Shown here: positions 1 to 9,350 of the stretch, piece after piece
Layout of the letters: each line of letters starts with the position of its first letter
Numbering within the stretch: the first letter of the stretch is position 1
Assembly (NCBI GenBank): GCA_021731695.1
Contig: JAKFWZ010000053.1
Coordinates: 1-57,937 of the forward strand
Direction of reading: 5' to 3'
Source of the DNA: Candidatus Daviesbacteria bacterium
GTDB taxonomy: Bacteria > Patescibacteriota > Microgenomatia > Daviesbacterales > UBA10151
Length of the DNA stretch: 57,937 nt
The notes under the pieces: generated by a model
The model's database searches: none
What the model saw: only the letters and a program-made list of their open reading frames with translations
Told to the model about the DNA's origin: nothing
Position numbers and translations under genes: made by a program

Positions 1-165
1 ACTGCCAGACTTCATCAAAACCGACTCAATACGCCCAATTGCTGCGCAATTGCAAAGGTCGGGGTTTTCTATACGTATGTGATCTGCAAAACATCTCTTC
101 TAGTGCTCAATGTCAGACCTATCAAAGCTAGCTTTAAAAGTTGATGGTTATTAGTTTTAAGTAAG

Positions 166-1464
166 TTGTACAATAAAATTGTGGGGTTTTGTACAAAAAA
201 ATCAATGAGAGGTTTTACATTAGTTGAGCTATTAGTAGTTATAGTGATACTTGCTGTTTTGGGGGTTGCCGGTGCAAGCCTTTTTACTAATGTGGTTCAA
301 AGGGCAGATGACTCTAAAAGAAAAGCAGACATAGATGCAATAGCCAGAGCGTATGAGCTTAAATATAATCCGGTATCAGGCACTTATGCTCCGCTTGCGG
401 CTGGGGATTTTATTGATGGGGCAATTCCGAAATTACCTAGCGGAGGATTTGATTATCCTGTTTATGTTAATACTAACAATTACGGTTTTAGAGCCTGTAT
501 CGGGGCAACAGGCGGTACCTGCAGCGCACCTGCATCTAATTGTTATTGCAAGCAATCAAATCAGGGGAGCTTTGATCCTAACCCTGCGAACCATACCCTA
601 AGGGTTTCTACCGTGCCCCCTCCTGAAGGTTCCTCTCCTTCCTCAACCCCAACTCCTACCCCAACCCCAACACCAACACCAACTCCAACTCCAACTCCAA
701 CTCCAACTCCTACGCCTACACCAACCCCAACCCCAACTCCTACCCCAACACCAACACCGGCACCCACTCCGTCTCCAACCCCTCCTTCATATCTGGCCGG
801 TGTGGTAGGTTACTGGAAGATGAACGAAACGTCATGGACTAACGATTGCACCAGTCTACCAGTTATTGACTCGTCGATATTTTCGAATACTGGAAAATCC
901 TGTCCCGCTTCTACGGGGCCTCTGGGGGGAGCTGCGGGTCGGGCAGGGTTTGGTAATGCCGGAAGTTTTGACGGTATTGATGATTATATTGATCTTGGTA
1001 ATAGCGCAACCCTAAATCCAACTAATGAACTAACTGTGTCTGCCTGGATCAATACAACTACTACTAGTCAATCCCAATATATAGTTGCCAAGGATAATGC
1101 GCCTGGACCAGGAGGTATGCAGTATATGCTTAGAGTACAGGGAACAAATATCAGAATGGGGGTAAAGCTAAATGGGGTAGATGCTTTTATGACTACCCCA
1201 GCAGGAACTATTGCAATCAATACCTGGTATCATGTGGTCGGGATATATAACGGATCCCAAATTCAGGTTTATATTAACGGAAATCCGTCAGGAACAGCCG
1301 TTTCAGCTTCAGGAACAATGACAGATAATGGTACCAATGTAAGAATTGGCAGAAGACAGGATGCGACACTTCCATTTAAGGGTCTAATTGATAATGTCAG
1401 AATCTTTAACAGGGCCTTGACTCCAACTGAAGTGAATCAGCTTTATCTAGGTGAACCAAATTAA
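166..1464 (+). CDS. Type IV pilin/pseudopilin-like N-terminus, (PT)n linker and C-terminal LamG/concanavalin-like domain; likely true start ATG at 205
   Basis: [21 protein letters not shown] prepilin motif; TPTPTP linker; C-terminal GYWKMNE...[12 protein letters not shown]...[19 protein letters not shown] LamG-like signature. Confidence 0.85.
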   Translation: MYNKIVGFCTKKSMRGFTLVELLVVIVILAVLGVAGASLFTNVVQRADDSKRKADIDAIARAYELKYNPVSGTYAPLAAGDFIDGAIPKLPSGGFDYPVYVNTNNYGFRACIGATGGTCSAPASNCYCKQSNQGSFDPNPANHTLRVSTVPPPEGSSPSSTPTPTPTPTPTPTPTPTPTPTPTPTPTPTPTPTPTPTPAPTPSPTPPSYLAGVVGYWKMNETSWTNDCTSLPVIDSSIFSNTGKSCPASTGPLGGAAGRAGFGNAGSFDGIDDYIDLGNSATLNPTNELTVSAWINTTTTSQSQYIVAKDNAPGPGGMQYMLRVQGTNIRMGVKLNGVDAFMTTPAGTIAINTWYHVVGIYNGSQIQVYINGNPSGTAVSASGTMTDNGTNVRIGRRQDATLPFKGLIDNVRIFNRALTPTEVNQLYLGEPN

Positions 1465-1631
1465 AAGCTTGCAATACCTCACCTCGAAACGTTTCAGAAT
1501 CTTTTACAAAGGTGTATCAATCAATATCAGAGATTGCTTCGCTACGCTCGCAATGACGAATTTGTGTCAAGAAGACTGAATTATTGTCTCGCCTTAACGC
1601 ATTTGACAACTATCCTATCTAACAGAAGGTC

Positions 1632-1660
1632 TTGACAATAGACCTATAATAATGTACAAT
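1632..1660 (+). promoter_or_regulatory. Sigma70-like promoter TTGACA-17 bp-TACAAT upstream of the FN3 protein
   Basis: TTGACA 1632-1637, TACAAT 1655-1660, ATG at 1669. Confidence 0.7.
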
Positions 1661-1668
1661 ACGCATTC

Positions 1669-2565
1669 ATGTTTAATAAATCGATGTCCTATATTAATGA
1701 CACAAACACAGCTGCTAAACCAGTTGTTCTTTACAAAACACCTACAGAAAACACCAGAGCTCAAAGATTTGTAGCTGCTGCATTACTTGTTGTTGCAATT
1801 GGAACTTTAACTTTACAGGCTAATTGGGTTTACAATGCAAACGCAGAAGGCGCACCAGTAACATCACCTGTAACTAGCGAAGAAAGCCCTTCACCTTCAG
1901 CAACTGCTTCACCATCAGCAAGTCCATCAGTAAGTCCAAGCCCTTCAGATAGTCCCGTAACAGCACCTGAAGTTAGCCCGTCACCTACAAATCAACCTTC
2001 AAACGGTGGATCTAATGGAGGAAATGGTGGAAACAATAATAACTCAAATAGTAGCGGTCAGGTTAATGCACCAAGTTGTTCGAATGAAGCTCCTAAATCT
2101 GCACCTGTAATAATTTCAGCGGTTTCAACTGGTAAAAACGAAATAACTCTAAATTGGTCTAAAGCTGAAGGAAATGTTTCTGAATATGTAATTGCTTACG
2201 GACTGGTTAAAGGAAAGCCTTTATACGGAGCTCAATTCGGAAACATCAATACAACTTCAATTAAAGGTTTATCCGGAGGATCAACTTATTTCTTTAGAGT
2301 CAGAGCCGGAAACGGATGTATGCCAGGAGCGTATTCTCAGGAAATTGCTGTTAAAGTTGGCGGAAAATTCATTAATTCACCTGCTCAGGGTTTTAAACCA
2401 GGAGTTTTAGGAGCATCTAAAAATATAAAACCTGCAAATTCTGCAACACCAGCACCAAGTGCAAGCTCATTTGTTTCTATTAAAGTTGAACAGCCTCAAA
2501 CTGTTAACCATAACTCAGGTCTTTTTGGAAAAATAGCTAATTTCTTCAACGGATTCTTCCATTAA
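1669..2565 (+). CDS. Secreted/membrane protein with Ser/Pro-rich linker and fibronectin type III domain
   Basis: N-terminal hydrophobic segment; APVIISAVSTGKNEITLNWSKAEGNVSEYVIAYG...TYFFRVRAGNGC FN3-like. Confidence 0.75.
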   Translation: MFNKSMSYINDTNTAAKPVVLYKTPTENTRAQRFVAAALLVVAIGTLTLQANWVYNANAEGAPVTSPVTSEESPSPSATASPSASPSVSPSPSDSPVTAPEVSPSPTNQPSNGGSNGGNGGNNNNSNSSGQVNAPSCSNEAPKSAPVIISAVSTGKNEITLNWSKAEGNVSEYVIAYGLVKGKPLYGAQFGNINTTSIKGLSGGSTYFFRVRAGNGCMPGAYSQEIAVKVGGKFINSPAQGFKPGVLGASKNIKPANSATPAPSASSFVSIKVEQPQTVNHNSGLFGKIANFFNGFFH

Positions 2566-2673
2566 AACGTAAGTCGAAGGGGTCGAAAGATCGAAGGTAT
2601 CGAAGGTCAGACTTCCGACTCATACGACTCCTCAGTAACTTTCGACCCATTTGTTTATTTGCTAAACTAAATT

Positions 2674-3798
2674 GTGGCAGTATTTTTAATTTACCTGATT
2701 ATTTTCTTTGTTCCACTTTTGGTTTTGCCTGAAGTAAGCCTGAGATTTGAACCCCCCAAAGTATTACTCACGGAGTTTTTGATTGATGTTTTAATTGTTT
2801 ACTGTATCTTTAGCGGAAAATTTAGTGTAAAAAGAATCAATAAATTGTTTTTGAGCCTCATAGGTGGGCTTTTTTTATTGAGTTTAGGACATCTGTTGCT
2901 GGATCCGGACAAGCAAAATCTCTTTGGAAACATATTCAGGCTTCAGGGAACGATACTATTCTGGCATTTATTGGCTTTATCAATTATTGCTCAAAACATC
3001 TGGTTTAGCTTTAAGCATAAATATATTTATCTTGTAAGTTTTATTGCTATTTGCATTTTAGCGTTTATTTCCGGAACTAATAGTGCCGGAAGATTAATTG
3101 GATCTCTTGGTGAACCGAATTCTTTAGGTGCAGTAACCATTTTGATAGTGCCTTTTGTAATTTTGAGCTTCAAATCATTATGGATGAGATTGCCAACAAT
3201 CCTAATAGCTCTTGGTGTAATTAATTTTACTGAATCAAAATCCGCTTTAATTGCTCTTTTTCTGGAGCTTATTTTTATGCTCCTTATTAAAATTACGAGA
3301 GGGAAATATCTTCTAAGTTTTGGGATTTGTTTTGCGCTGATGATCTTATCTTTGGGTTTCCCGATCGCTGAAAGAAATTATTTTTTAAGTACAAACACCA
3401 ATCCTTTAAATTTCAGATTTGAAGACCGTGCTCAGATTTGGAATGCAGCCTTAGTTGCGGGATCTGAAAATCCTGTGTTGGGTTCGGGCATAGAGTCAGT
3501 TCAGGACCGGATTCATCAGACAGCGATGAAGCTTAATTTTGACGCTCAATACCAAGCTATTGACTCAAGTCATAACATCTTTTTGGACTACTGGGTTTGG
3601 GGTGGAATGATAGCTATATTTTTAATTTTTAGCCTCATTATTCTGGCTGTCACTAATATGTCAAAAGAGAAAATGTTAGTTGAATTGAGTGTCTTATTAG
3701 GCCTTCTGACAGTGCTATCTTTTAATCCTCTGACAGTTACAATCTTAGCGGCATTCTGGTTCGTACTAGGCAGGAGTTTTGTTAAAACAGAGGATTAA
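2674..3798 (+). CDS. O-antigen ligase/polymerase-like multi-TM protein
   Basis: Multiple TM segments, GSLGEPNSLGA and late SSHNIFLDYWVWGG motifs typical of Wzy/WaaL-like proteins. Confidence 0.7.
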   Translation: MAVFLIYLIIFFVPLLVLPEVSLRFEPPKVLLTEFLIDVLIVYCIFSGKFSVKRINKLFLSLIGGLFLLSLGHLLLDPDKQNLFGNIFRLQGTILFWHLLALSIIAQNIWFSFKHKYIYLVSFIAICILAFISGTNSAGRLIGSLGEPNSLGAVTILIVPFVILSFKSLWMRLPTILIALGVINFTESKSALIALFLELIFMLLIKITRGKYLLSFGICFALMILSLGFPIAERNYFLSTNTNPLNFRFEDRAQIWNAALVAGSENPVLGSGIESVQDRIHQTAMKLNFDAQYQAIDSSHNIFLDYWVWGGMIAIFLIFSLIILAVTNMSKEKMLVELSVLLGLLTVLSFNPLTVTILAAFWFVLGRSFVKTED

Positions 3799-4788
3799 TT
3801 AGGCGGCTTGCGGTGATTTAAATTTTTTGTTAAGACTAAAAGCGAAGAACCCAATCATCATAAGAGCCAGTCCCACTAAAACTAAAGAAAGAGGCCAGCC
3901 CAAGCTGTCTGTAAAATATTCGCCTGTAATCTTTAGAATATAGATCATTAAAAAGAGTGTTCCCCAAAGCATAAAGCTCCTGCTATTAAAGTAAAAAGTT
4001 GCAAAGATCGAAGCTAAAGCAAGCCCTGGGAAGAGGAGTTCCCATAAAACGTTTTGAGTTGGTGACCATCCTCCAAGAGCCAATGTAGAAGCTAAAACTC
4101 CAAAAACACCGATTCCATATAGTGATCCGCTTAACCCTTTTTTGTCAGTGCCGGCAAATGAATAGCCGAGCAGTATATATGAAGCTCCCAAAATTAACAC
4201 ACGGTATTCGTTAAAACTTAAATCGTTTAAAAGCGGACTGGATCCGATAATAAAGTTAATAAATGTAAAATACAAAGTGCTTCCAAAAATAATAGCAAAA
4301 ATTACAAAAATTAATTTCTTTAATAGAAGAAATGAAGCTAAATAGAGGAAGAAGAGAGTGCCGAAAATTATACTCATATAGCCTGATGTATTAGGTTCAA
4401 TGCCCGCTGCATCAAAGGCTATAAACATTCCTAAGGGTAAAACTAAAGCTGCTATAAGATGGAATGCATATCCGACAGGGTCTGTATCTTTATTTAATCC
4501 AAGCAAAATTCCGACAATATAAGCTATTATTCCTGAACCTAAAGTTACTAAAATTCTTGTAAAAGTATTTAACGTCTCCCAGTTTTGGAAAATTAAAACA
4601 GAAATTCCTATAAATACGATTAATCCACCGATAAAATAGAGGGATTCAGCAACTCCGATTTTTCGGTTTAGTACATCATGAGGCTTATTTTCCTGGCCTT
4701 CATCATATGCCTTAAGAAGCTCCTCTTTAGTAATCTGATTCTGTGAGACAAGAGCTCTTATATTGTTTAAGGTTTGAGTCTTATCCAT
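3799..4788 (-). CDS. DUF2157-like multi-TM membrane protein
   Basis: N-terminal soluble helix then about 10 hydrophobic segments. Confidence 0.5.
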   Translation of the reverse strand: MDKTQTLNNIRALVSQNQITKEELLKAYDEGQENKPHDVLNRKIGVAESLYFIGGLIVFIGISVLIFQNWETLNTFTRILVTLGSGIIAYIVGILLGLNKDTDPVGYAFHLIAALVLPLGMFIAFDAAGIEPNTSGYMSIIFGTLFFLYLASFLLLKKLIFVIFAIIFGSTLYFTFINFIIGSSPLLNDLSFNEYRVLILGASYILLGYSFAGTDKKGLSGSLYGIGVFGVLASTLALGGWSPTQNVLWELLFPGLALASIFATFYFNSRSFMLWGTLFLMIYILKITGEYFTDSLGWPLSLVLVGLALMMIGFFAFSLNKKFKSPQAA

Positions 4789-4789
4789 G

Positions 4790-5320
4790 TTATTGAACCC
4801 ATCCTAAAAATTTATAGTCATAATAGTTGCCGGCTGTATTTATATTAAGCCTTTTACTAAAGCTGTCTTTTTTCAAATAATGGCTATATCGTGAACTGCC
4901 CGAATAAGAGAAGGGAAATAATCCATACGAACCTGAGCCCTGTACAATTTCAAAGCCCTCCTGAGAGATAGGATTAGGATCGAAATTTAAACCCTGAGCT
5001 TCTTCGAAACTTATTTGTCGGCTTTTATTTTCTTTGACGTCATGAATAAAAAGCGTCTGGCTGTCCGTTGGCTTGTAGTAACTGTTGGAGCCGTATGGGT
5101 AAGGACGTTTTTCCAATTTGCCATTTTGAATCACATATTCGTAAGGGGCAGAATAGCTATTAGTTGAATAAATAAAGTTTTGATCGGGATGAATAAATAG
5201 AGTTGGGAGATAAATGCTGGCTGCTATAAATAAAATCATAGCGATTGGCAGCAGTATTGCGACAACCAGGGGTATGTTTATCCTTTTCGTCATCTGATGA
5301 GCTTTATATAATTGTAGCAA
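4790..5320 (-). CDS. Hypothetical membrane-anchored protein
   Basis: ORF adjacent to the DUF2157-like gene; N-terminal TM segment. Confidence 0.5.
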   Translation of the reverse strand: MLQLYKAHQMTKRINIPLVVAILLPIAMILFIAASIYLPTLFIHPDQNFIYSTNSYSAPYEYVIQNGKLEKRPYPYGSNSYYKPTDSQTLFIHDVKENKSRQISFEEAQGLNFDPNPISQEGFEIVQGSGSYGLFPFSYSGSSRYSHYLKKDSFSKRLNINTAGNYYDYKFLGWVQ

Positions 5321-5440
5321 ACCAGATATTTACTTGATACAGGTATTTTTGTAAATAGGAAGTTTAGTCACTTATCATTGCTCTTTACTGCTCTATTTGT
5401 TAATATTAGCCCATCTTAATGGAAAGTCAGGTATTAACAA

Positions 5441-6508
5441 GTGGCGCAAATGAGCATGGCCGATTTATTGGCCAAAACAGAAACAACAAATCTTAAACTT
5501 GAACGAAATCAGGAAATACAAGGCGTAGTTGTTTTTGTGGGCGATAAAGACGTTATTCTAGATTTAGGTTCAAAAGCAGAAGGCGTATTATCTGCAAAAG
5601 ACTTCACAGACGAAAAATTGGCTTCGCTTAAGGAAGGCGATAGAGTTTCAGCCTTCGTAATTCGTACAGAAAATGAATCAGGACAGGTGGTTTTAGGCTT
5701 AAATAAACCAGTTCCGGTAGGAAAATCCGGAGGACATACTAGAAATTGGGACAAATTTATAACAGCAAAAAACAAAGCCCAGGTCTTAAGAGGCAAGGCA
5801 ACTGAGCTTAATAAAGGCGGTTTGATCGTTGAAGTTGATGGAGTTAGAGGATTTATTCCTTCTTCTCAGGTTACTCTTTCACAGGCTGCAAAGATCGATG
5901 ACTTGGTAGGTCAGGAACTTCAGGTTACTGTAATAGAAATCGATCCTGGTCAGAATAGGCTGATCTTTTCTCAAAAAACAGTTGTTTCAGAAGAAACCAA
6001 AGCGAAGCTTGGAAAACTCAAGCATGGCGATAAAGTCAAAGGCAAGGCTGCAGCGATTTTGCCTTTTGGAGTCTTTGTGAATCTGGAGGATAGCTTAGAA
6101 GGATTGGTTCATGTCTCAGAGATTTCATGGGAAAAGGTTGAGGATCCGGCTTTAGTTGTAAAAATTGGTGAGGAAATTGAAGCTGTTGTGACAAATGTTG
6201 ACTTGGCTACAGGTAGAGTTAATTTATCCATTAAGCAGCTTTCGGATGACCCCTTCGCTAAAATCGCCGAAAAATTCCAGCCCGAGGATGTTATTTCAGG
6301 AACTGTAACTAAAGTATCATCTGCAGGCGTTTCTTTAGAACTTGAGAGCGGAGTAGAGGGATTAATTGCTTCAGGGAAAATTGAGGCCGGAACTGATTAT
6401 CCAATAGGTAAAAAAGTCACATGTCTGGTTGATTCGGTAGACGTGCCTAAAAGAAGAGTGAATCTTGTGCCTTTCGTTACCTCGACAAAAGATTTGATAT
6501 ACAAATAG
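5441..6508 (+). CDS. rpsA: Multi-S1-domain RNA-binding protein (30S ribosomal protein S1-like)
   Basis: Tandem S1 repeats, e.g. GDKVKGKAAAILPFGVFVNLEDSLEGLVHVSEISW. Confidence 0.9.
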   Translation: MAQMSMADLLAKTETTNLKLERNQEIQGVVVFVGDKDVILDLGSKAEGVLSAKDFTDEKLASLKEGDRVSAFVIRTENESGQVVLGLNKPVPVGKSGGHTRNWDKFITAKNKAQVLRGKATELNKGGLIVEVDGVRGFIPSSQVTLSQAAKIDDLVGQELQVTVIEIDPGQNRLIFSQKTVVSEETKAKLGKLKHGDKVKGKAAAILPFGVFVNLEDSLEGLVHVSEISWEKVEDPALVVKIGEEIEAVVTNVDLATGRVNLSIKQLSDDPFAKIAEKFQPEDVISGTVTKVSSAGVSLELESGVEGLIASGKIEAGTDYPIGKKVTCLVDSVDVPKRRVNLVPFVTSTKDLIYK

Positions 6509-7190
6509 CCTTCAGCTGCGGCTCTCTCTTCGCTCCTAAATCCAACTCTGTAAATTGTCTTGCGAAAGCTTCGCGTATAACTATCAAGATCGTTGTCTTG
6601 GGGTGGCAACCCTGTTCCTAGCCCTTATCCGTTGCGGGGAGAATAACTTTTTAACCAATAAAAAACTATCTGAAATGAAATAAATCAGGTTAAACTTAAT
6701 TACCCTGCTTTTGGAGAGAATCGAGAGATCAAAAAATCTATTCGCAATAAAGCGAAGCTTGTGACTTTGGTCTAGAAGCGGGGACAGGTAACTATTTATC
6801 AGCCGGCAGCTTTGCCATGAGGCTGAGAAGAGCCATGTTACGAATCAGGCAGCTTCATTAAATTGTGCGTGTTTAGATTTAAGTTTCGGGCATGTTAAAC
6901 CTCCTTGGCACTGATATGAGGGGAAAATCCGCAAAACTTCTGATCCAATGAAGATCTTTTAGAGTCCGTCTACCTGGATATCGGGAGCTATGGTCCAGTC
7001 GCCATAGGCGTAGACCAGAACCCTCGAGCAAAGCTCGTTGTGGTTCATCCTGCATTAATTTAAGGCTAAATCTTTTAAAAAGGGTTGTCAACCCCGTTCG
7101 AAGTATGTTGATTTAACAGAATCTGAAATACGCTTTGATTACCTTTATCAATACTTTTAAAATCATGATTATACTTCTAACGGGGTCAAT
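6509..7190. ncRNA. Putative structured non-coding region of unknown class upstream of radA
   Basis: No convincing ORF; nested complementary stems: GAAGC/GCTTC enclosing GTAAC/GTTAC enclosing two hairpins (about 6774-6856); GGTC..CGCC-ata-GGCG..GACC and GAACC..CGAGC-AAA-GCTCG..GGTTC (about 6990-7050). Confidence 0.4.
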
Positions 7191-7197
7191 GCTCTTG

Positions 7198-7226
7198 TTG
7201 ACTGGGCTATTGATCAAAGGTACTAT
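7198..7226 (+). promoter_or_regulatory. Promoter TTGACT-17 bp-TACTAT directly before radA
   Basis: -10 box ends 7 nt before the ATG at 7233. Confidence 0.7.
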
Positions 7227-7232
7227 TGCCTC

Positions 7233-8603
7233 ATGCCGAAGCCTAAATCAGCCTTTATTTGCCAACAATGCGGCTACAGATCACCAAGTTTATTAGGAAA
7301 ATGTCCTGAATGTGGTAACTGGGGGACTCTTATTGAAGAGATTGAAAATAGTTCTGATTTTCCTAACAAACGAGGTATATCTAAACCAAAGATCGTCAAG
7401 CTCTCTGATATAGAAACGAACAGTTATGAGAGAATTAGTACTAAAATCGATGAGTTCGATAGAGTTTTAGGCGGTGGAGTAGTTTTGGGATCAGTGGTTT
7501 TGCTCGCCGGAGATCCTGGAATCGGGAAGAGTACGTTATTGAGTCATTTGGCGATTAATATAAACGAGTCGAAAGGGTTGAAAGAGACGAAGGATTCGAA
7601 GGTAAAAACATCCGACACATTCGACTCCTTGGCTGCCTCCGACTCCTCTGTTCTTTATGTTGCAGGTGAAGAATCGCCCCAGCAAATAAGGCTCCGGATC
7701 AGGAGGATGAATTCTAACGCTAATTTATCTTTTATCTCGGAAACAGATATTGACTCGATCATTATGGGAATTGAATCTGAAAAGCCAAAGCTGGTCATCG
7801 TGGACTCAATTCAAACTCTTGAAACATCCGATTTAACTGCTGCTGCAGGATCGGTTTCCCAGGTCCGCGAGTGTAGTCATAGACTGCAAAAAGTGGCAAA
7901 AAGACTGCATATTCCGATCTTTATAGTGGGGCACGTTACAAAGGAAGGGACAATTGCGGGGCCAAAAACACTTGAGCATTTGGTGGACGTGGTTTTATCA
8001 CTTGAAGGTGAATCAGGCAGCAACTTTAGGATCCTGCGCGCGAATAAGAATCGATTTGGTCCTGTTGATGAGGTGGGAATTTTTGAAATGGATGAATCAG
8101 GACTGAAAGAAATTAAGAATCCTTCAGAGGTGTTTTTGGAAGAACGGGTTGATGCTCCAGGCTCTACGATTACAGTTCTGTTGACTGGCCTGAGACCTCT
8201 CTTAGTAGAAATCCAGGCTCTGGTGACCAAAACAAACTCACCAATTCCAAGAAGAGTGGCAACCGGATTTGATAACAACAGGCTCCAGCTTCTGGTCGCT
8301 GTTTTGCAAAAGAGATTGAATCTTAAGCTTTGGGAGCAGGATGTGTTTGTAAATGTGGCTGGAGGCATAAAAATAACTGAACCTGCGGGAGATCTTGCAG
8401 TCTGCGCAGCTATAATCTCTTCTTATAAGGATAAAGCTTTAGCTAAGAAAGCTGTGTTTGTTGGGGAAGTTGGGCTGCTCGGGGAGGTTAGGTCTGTTAG
8501 AGGCATTGAAAAGAGAATTAAGGAAGCTAAGAAGTTGGGGTTTGAAAAAGTTTTTTCGTCACAAAATATAAAGAATTTGGCTGGGTTATTTAAGAAAAGC
8601 TAG
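7233..8603 (+). CDS. radA: DNA repair protein RadA (Sms)
   Basis: N-terminal zinc finger CQQCGYRSPSLLGKCPECGNW, Walker A GDPGIGKST, VLYVAGEES, KNRFGPVDEVGIFEM. Confidence 0.96.
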   Translation: MPKPKSAFICQQCGYRSPSLLGKCPECGNWGTLIEEIENSSDFPNKRGISKPKIVKLSDIETNSYERISTKIDEFDRVLGGGVVLGSVVLLAGDPGIGKSTLLSHLAININESKGLKETKDSKVKTSDTFDSLAASDSSVLYVAGEESPQQIRLRIRRMNSNANLSFISETDIDSIIMGIESEKPKLVIVDSIQTLETSDLTAAAGSVSQVRECSHRLQKVAKRLHIPIFIVGHVTKEGTIAGPKTLEHLVDVVLSLEGESGSNFRILRANKNRFGPVDEVGIFEMDESGLKEIKNPSEVFLEERVDAPGSTITVLLTGLRPLLVEIQALVTKTNSPIPRRVATGFDNNRLQLLVAVLQKRLNLKLWEQDVFVNVAGGIKITEPAGDLAVCAAIISSYKDKALAKKAVFVGEVGLLGEVRSVRGIEKRIKEAKKLGFEKVFSSQNIKNLAGLFKKS

Positions 8604-8733
8604 AGGGAAGGCAAGGGCTCCCTGTGATGCGGGTTTACAGGCGGGATTAGATTACGGGCTCATGATCCTGAAGACCGGATTGAATAGTTAATCTGAAATA
8701 ACTTGTTTTAAATATATAATTTGTATATACTCT

Positions 8734-9042
8734 GTGCATATGAATACCTCTGTTGTGAATGTCAAAGTAAATTCTGAAATCAAGAAAAAAGCCCAACAAG
8801 TTGCGGAAGAGCTTGGGTTTTCTCTTAGCGGATTAATTAACGGATACTTAAGACAGCTGATTAAAACGAAAACGGTTCATTTTAGCGTGAGCGAGGAACC
8901 GAGCGATTACTTTATAAAGTCTATGAAAGAAGCGAAAGAGGATATTAAAGCCGGTAGGATAATAAGTTTTGAGAACTGGGAGGAAGAAGAGAAGTATTTG
9001 AATCAGTTAATTGAGAATGACAAAAAACACAAATCGAGTTAG
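8734..9042 (+). CDS. RelB/DinJ-type ribbon-helix-helix antitoxin (probable start ATG 8740)
   Basis: VNVKVNSEIKKKAQQVAEELGFSLSGLINGYLRQLI; overlaps downstream toxin ORF; TTGTTT-17-TATACT promoter at 8703-8731. Confidence 0.8.
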   Translation: MHMNTSVVNVKVNSEIKKKAQQVAEELGFSLSGLINGYLRQLIKTKTVHFSVSEEPSDYFIKSMKEAKEDIKAGRIISFENWEEEEKYLNQLIENDKKHKSS

Positions 9043-9304
9043 TTATTCAAAGAAATTTCAAAAGCAACTCGAAAAAGCGCCGGTTGAAATCAAAGAAGCT
9101 TTTTTGAAAAGACGAAAGATATTCCTGAAGGAGCCATTCCATACTATGCTTAATAACTACATGCTGATAGGTAACTATCTAGGTTCAAGGAGCATTAATA
9201 TTACAGGTGACTGGAGGGCAATTTATTCTGAATCAGCAGATAAAAACAGTGAAACAATGATTGTATTTGAATTTTTAGGAACCCACAGTGAACTCTATAA
9301 ATAG
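9011..9304 (+). CDS. RelE/YafQ-type mRNA interferase toxin
   Basis: YSKKFQKQLEKAP...LGSRSINITGDWRAIY...FEFLGTHSELY; overlaps antitoxin. Confidence 0.8.
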   Translation: MRMTKNTNRVSYSKKFQKQLEKAPVEIKEAFLKRRKIFLKEPFHTMLNNYMLIGNYLGSRSINITGDWRAIYSESADKNSETMIVFEFLGTHSELYK

Positions 9305-9350
9305 CTTAATTTGAAGCTAAACTTGCAAACTAAACAAATAGTTTTTACAA

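Noticed and set aside
561-767. GVGVGV minus-strand ORF
   Set aside because: Antisense of the (PT)n linker; low complexity only.
6509-7190. RNase P RNA or tmRNA before radA
   Set aside because: No GAGGAAAGTCCGG-like core, no tmRNA-like ends or ANDENYALAA-type tag on either strand; left as unknown structured region.
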